Source of the DNA: Lentisphaeria bacterium UBA7640
Lineage (GTDB): Bacteria; Verrucomicrobiota; Lentisphaeria; Victivallales; Victivallaceae
NCBI GenBank assembly: GCA_002483765.1
Contig: DLIO01000064.1
Coordinates: 1 to 17,547 of the forward strand
Direction: 5' to 3'
DNA: 17,547 nt
Shown: positions 12,296 to 17,547 of the stretch, piece after piece
How the letters are laid out: each line of letters begins with the position of its first letter
Position numbering within the stretch: position 1 is the stretch's first letter
Position numbers and translations under genes: made by a program
The notes under the pieces: generated by a model
Database searches by the model: none
Told to the model about the DNA's origin: nothing
Seen by the model: only the letters and a program-made list of their open reading frames with translations

Positions 12296-15013
12296 ATGAA
12301 AATTGAACTTCTATTAGCTCCATCAGGATACTTGCGCTTAGAACCGTCAAACCACGCCGATGCTTGGGATTTGCCGGATCAAAACGCTCAAGCTTTACTC
12401 GATAGCTTTGCGATCGGCAATGGCGAAGGGTTGCTGGCGTTGTCAAGGGAAGAATTACCTCCAGGTATGCCGTTTGCCTTTCAGTATTTTCGTAAATTAT
12501 CTAGAGAATTTCTAACTAAACTGTGTCATGTCCCTGAACCGGCGACAGCTGAACTGGACGAGACTTTCTCTGCAATCAGGCCGGATCTGTCATATTTTGC
12601 TTTCGAAACTCTGAAATCACCTCCAATACGCGGAGCAGAATATCTCAGCGCGGAGACTTTGTTGAATCTTTGGCAACTGCTGGAACAAACGATTCAAAAT
12701 GAATTTAAAAATTTCAAAGGTAATTTTAGCGAATGTTTAAGAACCCTGAACCCGGCGTGGAAACAGGTTGGCAAGGTCAGTTTCCATCTTGCGGAAAATA
12801 AACAGAATGCAGCTGGCGACCGCCCTTTCGCTTTTATGGCTACTTTTGTGCATCGCCTTTCCGAAAACGATCGTCCTAAACACCTTCCGCTGGGCGCAGC
12901 GTTGAAATCTTACGCCCGTGACCGCAATGCCCTGCTGGCACTACTAAAACCGGTACAGGCTGCTGGAGAACGCAGTAAATTGATTGCCGACATGGCGTCG
13001 TCACGCGAAATTTTCCAACCACAAGCCTGGACGCCTCGGCAAGCTTATGATTTTTTGCAAGATATTCCGGCAATGGAAGAATCCGGAGTGATTATTCGCA
13101 TTGCCAACCTGTGGAAAACGTCATCGCCATCCAAGGTGCAAGTGGCGGTAAACGTTGATCTGAAAAAGGGGCAGAAGGTTGGAATTAACGCGTTATTGCA
13201 ATTTTCGGCAAGAGCGAGTTTAGATGGCATTCCATTTACCAAAGAGGAGTGGGAACAACTGCAAAACTCTGATGGTGGTTTGGTGCGTATTCGAGGAGAG
13301 TGGGTAGAAGCTGAACCTGAAAAAATTCGGCAATTACTGGAACAATGGGAAAGAGCCGAGCGTTCCGCTGCTAATGGCTTCTCTTTTATCCAGGGCTTGC
13401 GTTTAATCTCCGGAGCACGTCTGCCGAGCAGTTCCGACTTGCCGGAAGTCGACTCACAATTCAGCGTCATCAGCGCTGTCGGGGCATTAAAAGAGTTATT
13501 CACAGAGCTTGAAAGCCCGGCCAATATTGAGTTGCCGGAATTGCCGCAATCATTAAAACAAACTTTGAGACCATATCAGTTGGATGGTGTAAAATGGCTT
13601 TGGCGAATGACCGAACTTGGACTTGGCGGATGTCTGGCTGATGATATGGGATTAGGCAAAACTCTTCAAGTTCTGACTTTGCTTGCTTTATTGAAAAAAC
13701 GTGGCGATACAGCGAAAGCTCCAGCATTGTTGGTAGTACCGGCTTCATTACTGAAAAACTGGGAACAAGAATCCGCCAAATTTACTCCAGAACTGCGTTT
13801 TGGCATTTTACATCCGATGGCGATGAACGGCACTGAATTAGCACAACTAGAGGCTAAACCAGAACTATTTTTAAGTAAATATGATGCAGTTGTCACGACT
13901 TACGGTATGCTGACTCGACAGAAAAAACTGAATGAAATAGATTGGACGGCATTGATCATCGACGAAGCGCAAGCGATCAAAAACCCACAATCCCGCCAAA
14001 GCAAAGCGGTACGCGCGTTGCGCAGTTCCCGCAGATTAGCACTGACTGGAACTCCGGTAGAAAATCGTTTAAGCGATCTCTGGAGTATTTTCGATTATAT
14101 CACTCCAGGTCTACTCGGTAATATCACTCATTTTAAAGATTTTGTTAAGAAGTTGAATGCTGAAGATGGCAGTGTTGACTATACGCCGTTGCGCCGGTTG
14201 ACTCAACCGTACATTATGCGGCGCTTGAAGACCAATAAGAAGATCATCTCTGATCTGCCGGATAAAACGGAAATGAAGGTTTACTGTCAGTTGACCAAAA
14301 AGCAAGCAATACTTTATCAACAAGCGGTGCGCAGTATGGCGCAAGAACTTAAAGAACTGGATGGCATTCAGCGACGCGGTTTGATTTTTAAATACCTGAT
14401 GATGTTTAAACAAATTTGTAATCATCCAGCTCAATTTGACGGTAGCGGCGATTTTGATGCTGCCGTCGCCGGTAAATTTTTGCGCTTGGCCGAGATTATG
14501 GAAGAGATCTCTTCCCGGCAAGAAAAGGCGCTAATTTTCACCCAATTCAGAGAGATGACTGAACCGTTACATGATCATTTGGCACGCTGTTTTGGGCAGA
14601 CTGGATTGATTCTACACGGAGGAACTTCGATTAAGCAGCGACAAGCCTTGGTGGAACAATTTCAGAAAGAATCTGGGCCGCCATATTTTGTGTTATCGCT
14701 AAAAGCCGCCGGTACTGGACTTAATCTTACCGCCGCCAATCATGTCGTTCATTTTGATCGCTGGTGGAATCCAGCAGTCGAAAACCAAGCTACTGACCGG
14801 GCTTTTCGCATTGGCCAACATCGCAACGTTTTAGCGCACAAGTTCATTTGCAAAGGTACTATTGAAGAAAAGATCGACGCACTGATTGATGACAAAAAAG
14901 CACTATCCGATTCCCTGCTTTCTGAAGGCGCAGAGAAATTGTTGACTAATATGAATAACGACGAATTGCTTAAATTCGTAGAATTAGATATGAATTCGGT
15001 ATTAAAACTCTAA
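12296..15013 (+). CDS. SNF2-family DNA-dependent ATPase with bacterial N-terminal extension
   Basis: SNF2/RapA-type ATPases translocate along duplex DNA and displace or remodel bound protein. The 905 residues divide into an N-terminal half (about 1-420) without motifs I know well, probably the SNF2-associated domain of bacterial members, and a complete C-terminal motor. Motifs: LRPYQLDGVKWL at 425-436, Walker A ADDMGLGKTLQ at 448-458, DEAQ at 556-559, LTGTPVENRLSDLWS at 583-597, LHGGTS at 773-778, and AGTGLNLTAANHVVHFDRWW at 805-824 followed by Q-A-T-D-R-A-F-R-I-G-Q with the arginine finger. The start ATG lacks a clear ribosome binding site and overlaps a six-codon ORF (12286-12306). The gene is followed after 16 bp by the SWIM-domain gene; SNF2 ATPases and SWIM domains are a known bacterial association. 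Confidence 0.92.
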   Translation: MKIELLLAPSGYLRLEPSNHADAWDLPDQNAQALLDSFAIGNGEGLLALSREELPPGMPFAFQYFRKLSREFLTKLCHVPEPATAELDETFSAIRPDLSYFAFETLKSPPIRGAEYLSAETLLNLWQLLEQTIQNEFKNFKGNFSECLRTLNPAWKQVGKVSFHLAENKQNAAGDRPFAFMATFVHRLSENDRPKHLPLGAALKSYARDRNALLALLKPVQAAGERSKLIADMASSREIFQPQAWTPRQAYDFLQDIPAMEESGVIIRIANLWKTSSPSKVQVAVNVDLKKGQKVGINALLQFSARASLDGIPFTKEEWEQLQNSDGGLVRIRGEWVEAEPEKIRQLLEQWERAERSAANGFSFIQGLRLISGARLPSSSDLPEVDSQFSVISAVGALKELFTELESPANIELPELPQSLKQTLRPYQLDGVKWLWRMTELGLGGCLADDMGLGKTLQVLTLLALLKKRGDTAKAPALLVVPASLLKNWEQESAKFTPELRFGILHPMAMNGTELAQLEAKPELFLSKYDAVVTTYGMLTRQKKLNEIDWTALIIDEAQAIKNPQSRQSKAVRALRSSRRLALTGTPVENRLSDLWSIFDYITPGLLGNITHFKDFVKKLNAEDGSVDYTPLRRLTQPYIMRRLKTNKKIISDLPDKTEMKVYCQLTKKQAILYQQAVRSMAQELKELDGIQRRGLIFKYLMMFKQICNHPAQFDGSGDFDAAVAGKFLRLAEIMEEISSRQEKALIFTQFREMTEPLHDHLARCFGQTGLILHGGTSIKQRQALVEQFQKESGPPYFVLSLKAAGTGLNLTAANHVVHFDRWWNPAVENQATDRAFRIGQHRNVLAHKFICKGTIEEKIDALIDDKKALSDSLLSEGAEKLLTNMNNDELLKFVELDMNSVLKL

Positions 15014-15029
15014 TAAAAGGAATTGAAAA

Positions 15030-16298
15030 ATGTCACGCCGATATGAATACGACAGTTACTATCCTCGCTATGTTTCCGCCGCGGAACGTAAACAAAAAGC
15101 ACAAGCAAAAATCAAAAAATTAACGAACAAAGGTGTTGAGTTGTCGCCAGTAGAAATTGAAGGGCGCAACATCGCTAAAACCTTCTGGGGCAAGGCCTGG
15201 TGTACTAACATTGAGTCGTATCGCGATTATGAGAACCGGTTACCGCGCGGACGCAGCTATGTGCGACAAGGCGCAGTGATTGACTTAAAAATCCAAAAAG
15301 GTACCATCATCGCTCAGGTATCGGGTTCTGAACTTTACGAAATCGTTATCTGCATCAGCGAACTGCCAGCAAAAAAATGGCAACGCATCAAAGAGTTATG
15401 CGCGGGTAAAATCAACTCGCTGATTAGCTTAATTCAAGGCAAGCTTTCTCCGGAAATTATCGAAATATTGTGCCGCAAAGATGAAGGGCTTTTTCCATCC
15501 CCAAAAGAGATTAAAATGAACTGTAATTGCCCTGATTGGGCGGATTTATGCAAACATCTCGCGGCCGTTCTTTACGGTGTCGGCGCGAGGCTGGACGAAC
15601 ATCCTGAACTTTTCTTCTTATTGCGTGGTGTTGATCAAAATGAACTTTTTGATAGTGGATTATCCAATGATTTAGCCGATTCCAATGCGACTTCAAGTAT
15701 CAATGAAAATGATCTAAGTAACATCTTCGGCATCGAACTAGACAATCTGGATAGCGACGACATAGAATTTTTAGATAAACCTGCCAAGAAAACCACAAAA
15801 AAGTCTGTCAAGGCCAAAAAAGCAGTAAAATCCACCAAGAATACCAAGTCCCCAGTGACCAAAACTGCAAAATCAGAAAAAACCGTAAAACCGGCAATAA
15901 AAACCAAACCCACAACAGTAAAAGTAACCAAAACGACCAAAGCGACCAAAGCGGCCAAGACAACGCCAGTAAAAGCAGCCAAAGCGACCAAAGCGGCCAA
16001 GGCCACGCCAATAAAAGCAGCCAAAGAGACCAAAGCAGTCAAAGAGACCAAAGCGCCCAAGACCACACCAGTAAAAACAGCCAAAGCGGCCAAAGCGCCC
16101 AAGACCACACCAGTAAAAGCAGCCAAAACAACTAAAACGGCCAAGTCCACGCCAGTAGAAACAACTAAAACGGCCAAGGCCACGCCAGTAAAAGCAACCA
16201 AAGTCACCAAGGTTGTTCCGACAAAAATGACGAAACCTGCAAAAGTGGCTAAGTCCGTCAAACCAGTTAAATCACTGGTTAAAAAGAGTACGTCTTGA
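15030..16298 (+). CDS. SWIM zinc-finger protein with histone H1-like basic tail
   Basis: The N-terminal 200 residues match the bacterial SWIM family: FWGKAW at 52-57, a RLPRGRSYVRQGAVIDL segment near 70-86, and the zinc motif CxC-x6-CxH at C165, C167, C174, H176 (NCNCPDWADLCKH), followed by a HPELFFLLRG stretch. Next comes an acidic Asp/Asn/Ser-rich linker (about 201-248). From 249 to 422 the protein is almost only Lys, Ala, Thr, Pro and Val, with TTPVKAAK-type repeats, resembling histone H1 C-terminal tails and bacterial H1-like proteins. An AAGGA site precedes the ATG, 16 bp after the SNF2 stop, so the two are surely one operon. Likely role: zinc-dependent nucleic-acid or protein-binding partner of the SNF2 motor, with the tail binding DNA non-specifically. 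The tail is an addition to the usual compact SWIM protein. It ends 3 bp from the convergent gene. Confidence 0.88.
   Translation: MSRRYEYDSYYPRYVSAAERKQKAQAKIKKLTNKGVELSPVEIEGRNIAKTFWGKAWCTNIESYRDYENRLPRGRSYVRQGAVIDLKIQKGTIIAQVSGSELYEIVICISELPAKKWQRIKELCAGKINSLISLIQGKLSPEIIEILCRKDEGLFPSPKEIKMNCNCPDWADLCKHLAAVLYGVGARLDEHPELFFLLRGVDQNELFDSGLSNDLADSNATSSINENDLSNIFGIELDNLDSDDIEFLDKPAKKTTKKSVKAKKAVKSTKNTKSPVTKTAKSEKTVKPAIKTKPTTVKVTKTTKATKAAKTTPVKAAKATKAAKATPIKAAKETKAVKETKAPKTTPVKTAKAAKAPKTTPVKAAKTTKTAKSTPVETTKTAKATPVKATKVTKVVPTKMTKPAKVAKSVKPVKSLVKKSTS
15960..16193 (+). repeat. In-frame tandem repeat array of about 42 bp in the SWIM gene tail
   Basis: The codons for TTPVK or close variants recur at residues 311, 325, 345, 359, 373 and 384. 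The intervals are 14, 20, 14, 14 and 11 residues, so the basic period is 42 bp, with in-frame insertion and loss. At DNA level the phrases CCAGTAAAAGCAGCCAAA and CCAAAGCGGCCAAG return with few changes, indicating recent expansion by slippage or recombination. Confidence 0.8.
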
Positions 16299-16301
16299 CG
16301 T

Positions 16302-17045
16302 TTACTCCGCCAGCATCGCCAAACAATTTTTGTCGAGAATTACGTCCCAGACGGTGTTAAACTCCGATTCGCCGAGACCGAGTTTATCACCGTACTCGCT
16401 AATCATATTTTGTTCTGTTTTGCTGAATTGGCCATCGCGCATCACTAATTCCAACATATTGGCGAGAATACAACGCTTTTGCTGAATGCTCAGATTTGTT
16501 TCTGACAAATATTTTGTCAGTTTGCCTTGTTGGTGTAACTCTTGACCAGCTAGATAGAGTGGACGATTCCCCCGACATATTTCGTCTATGATGAATTTCT
16601 CCAAGACATTGTCATCGGAATTCTCGAGTGCGCCGTGATTTTTTAAATCCGTTAAGATCATCAGCAAAATCATAAATGGTTTTGACACTGCTTCGTTGGC
16701 CACTAAGCTATGCTGGCGTAAAGAATCGATTTTGCCGATCATCAGGGCTGCGGTTCCGGTTTCTAATCCCGACAACTTCATTGTGTATTGATCGATAATT
16801 TTCAGCTCTGAACTGAAAGGGGTTTGGTTCAATTCGAGATTAAGCGCAGGACTATGGCAATCAACACGATGCCCAGCAAATTTCTTCTCGCTAAAATTTT
16901 TCTCGAAAAGCAGCAGCTCTGTTTCGTGCAGAATCAGATAACTTTCGCCGGGTTTACCGCTGAATCCACCGCAACCACGCAACACAAAATCGGGTTCGGA
17001 ACTCAGTCTTTCTTTGATGGTTTCGGGGAGGAATTTGTAGTCCAT
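16302..17045 (-). CDS. Uncharacterised protein with TerB-like C-terminal region
   Basis: I do not recognise the 247-residue protein as a whole. Residues 1-110 look like small beta-rich sequence (SYLILHETELLLFEK), the middle is mixed, and residues 185-240 are helical with SIQQKRCILANMLELVMRDG, FSKTEQNMISEYGDKLG and an acidic DGxxxxxE spacing that recalls TerB-like tellurite-resistance domains. Such domains also occur in proteins linked to DNA processing and stress, but that link is not shown here. The ATG at 17045 is preceded by GGAG at 7 bp, which supports this start although it makes the gene overlap the end of ogt by 43 bp. Cytoplasmic: no signal peptide or membrane segment is seen. Confidence 0.6.
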   Translation of the reverse strand: MDYKFLPETIKERLSSEPDFVLRGCGGFSGKPGESYLILHETELLLFEKNFSEKKFAGHRVDCHSPALNLELNQTPFSSELKIIDQYTMKLSGLETGTAALMIGKIDSLRQHSLVANEAVSKPFMILLMILTDLKNHGALENSDDNVLEKFIIDEICRGNRPLYLAGQELHQQGKLTKYLSETNLSIQQKRCILANMLELVMRDGQFSKTEQNMISEYGDKLGLGESEFNTVWDVILDKNCLAMLAE

Positions 17046-17494
17046 ACGTTTTCTCCAAGTTCGAGGTTCAATAACTTTATTTTCATATCGATACCGCCAG
17101 CATAGCCCGATAAATTGCCATTCGCGGCGATCACCCGGTGACAGGGAATTAAAATCGCAATTGGGTTACGATGGTTAGCCATGCCAATTGCGCGCGACGC
17201 GTCGGGATTACCAACTCGTTGGGCAATCTCTTTGTAAGAAACAGTTTTTCCGTAAGGTATTTTTAATAGTTGTTCCCAAACACTTTGTTGAAAATCTGTT
17301 CCCTCTGGCGCCAACGGGATGCTGAAATAACGTAGTTTTCCAGTGAAATAAAGTTCCAACTGCGCAAAAAGTTCGTCAAGTAATGGTGAACTTTTGGTGC
17401 GTTGTGAATTACCGCCGAATTCTAAGGCGACCAATTTGCCATCTTCTTCAACCGCAGTTACATCTCCGAATGAAGTTTTTTTTGTTAAACGCAT
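17003..17494 (-). CDS. ogt: Methylated-DNA--protein-cysteine methyltransferase
   Basis: This suicide repair protein moves the alkyl group from O6-alkylguanine (and O4-alkylthymine) in DNA to its own cysteine. The 163-residue protein has the usual length of Ogt. The signature PCHR is at 117-120, with Cys118 the acceptor, preceded by SRAIGMANHRNPIAILI (about 100-116), which carries the DNA-binding helix and arginine finger. FQQSVWEQLLKIPYGKTVSYKEIA starts at 68 and is the conserved helical segment before it. GYAGG follows at 130-134. No AdaA-type regulatory domain is fused. An AGGAG site (17503-17507) lies 8 bp before the ATG. Its last 43 bp are shared with the next gene downstream, so the two form an operon. 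Confidence 0.94.
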   Translation of the reverse strand: MRLTKKTSFGDVTAVEEDGKLVALEFGGNSQRTKSSPLLDELFAQLELYFTGKLRYFSIPLAPEGTDFQQSVWEQLLKIPYGKTVSYKEIAQRVGNPDASRAIGMANHRNPIAILIPCHRVIAANGNLSGYAGGIDMKIKLLNLELGENVWTTNSSPKPSKKD

Positions 17495-17526
17495 TTTGAC
17501 AACTCCTAACTTTACTGTTTAACTTC

Positions 17527-17547
17527 GCGCGCGCATTATTCGCGCGC
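17527..17547. repeat. GC-rich palindrome, copy 3, cut by the window end
   Basis: GCGCGCGC (17527-17534), a six-base centre ATTATT, and CGCGCGC (17541-17547) repeat the core of the elements at 4187-4207 and 9472-9492 in the same orientation. Its outer AT-rich arm is not preserved on the left (AACTT) and is outside the window on the right. It lies 32 bp upstream of ogt. Confidence 0.7.

Noticed and set aside
13045..13524. Minus-strand ORF of 159 codons within the SNF2 gene
   Set aside because: Antisense of a clear coding gene; Ser/Cys/Pro-rich with no domain or ribosome binding site that convinces.
15635..16261. Long minus-strand ORF opposite the SWIM gene tail, reading as a hydrophobic Val/Leu/Ala-rich protein
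   Set aside because: It is the mirror of the Lys/Ala/Thr codon repeat, which lacks stops on the opposite strand. The SWIM gene has the motif support and the ribosome binding site.
16291..16301. Small inverted repeat ACGTC/GACGT at the junction of the convergent SWIM and TerB-like genes
   Set aside because: Five-base arms with almost no loop inside the last codons; too short to support a terminator or site.

Overview
This 17.5 kb window looks like chromosomal DNA of a Gram-negative bacterium with moderate GC content. It encodes type IV pilus retraction-type ATPases, a probable lipoprotein with a LolA-like outer-membrane sorting fold, the MEP isoprenoid enzyme IspF, and an archaeal-type (PurO) IMP cyclohydrolase. 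A PVC-group bacterium such as Lentisphaerae would fit, but no rRNA or other phylogenetic marker is present, so this is only a guess. Most genes are housekeeping, tightly packed and preceded by recognisable AGGA/GGAG ribosome binding sites.

Layout. Positions 1-3640: a 5'-truncated alpha/beta hydrolase (+) converges on a minus-strand pair, a double PilT ATPase followed by ispF. Positions 3640-6694: a divergent promoter region leads into dut (+), then a perfect GC-rich palindrome, then a full-length stand-alone cas3 (+) with no other cas gene and no CRISPR array. Positions 6695-9363 (-): purO overlaps a UvrD/PcrA/Rep helicase gene by 4 bp, an apparent two-gene operon. Positions 9364-9688: a divergent regulatory region with several dyads and a second copy of the palindrome. 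Positions 9689-11155: gnd (+). Positions 11160-11417: a probable structured leader or small RNA ending in a textbook terminator, only 20 bp before a lipoprotein gene (11418-12167). Positions 12296-16298 (+): a SNF2-family ATPase followed by a SWIM zinc-finger protein with a long histone H1-like basic tail. Positions 16302-17494 (-): ogt-type alkylated-DNA methyltransferase overlapping a gene for a protein with a TerB-like C-terminus. A third palindrome copy lies at the window end.

How the genes fit together. DNA and nucleotide maintenance is a recurrent theme: dUTPase, UvrD-like helicase, Cas3, SNF2, SWIM and alkyltransferase, alongside central metabolism (gnd, ispF, purO). The parts most worth a second look are: the SNF2/SWIM pair, whose SWIM protein carries an H1-like tail built from a roughly 42-bp repeat; the orphan cas3; the tandem PilT; the terminator-capped leader before the lipoprotein gene; and the three-copy palindrome family, which sits in intergenic spaces including upstream of genes, where a terminator role makes no sense. 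All calls come from reading the sequence and from remembered family motifs; no database search was run.
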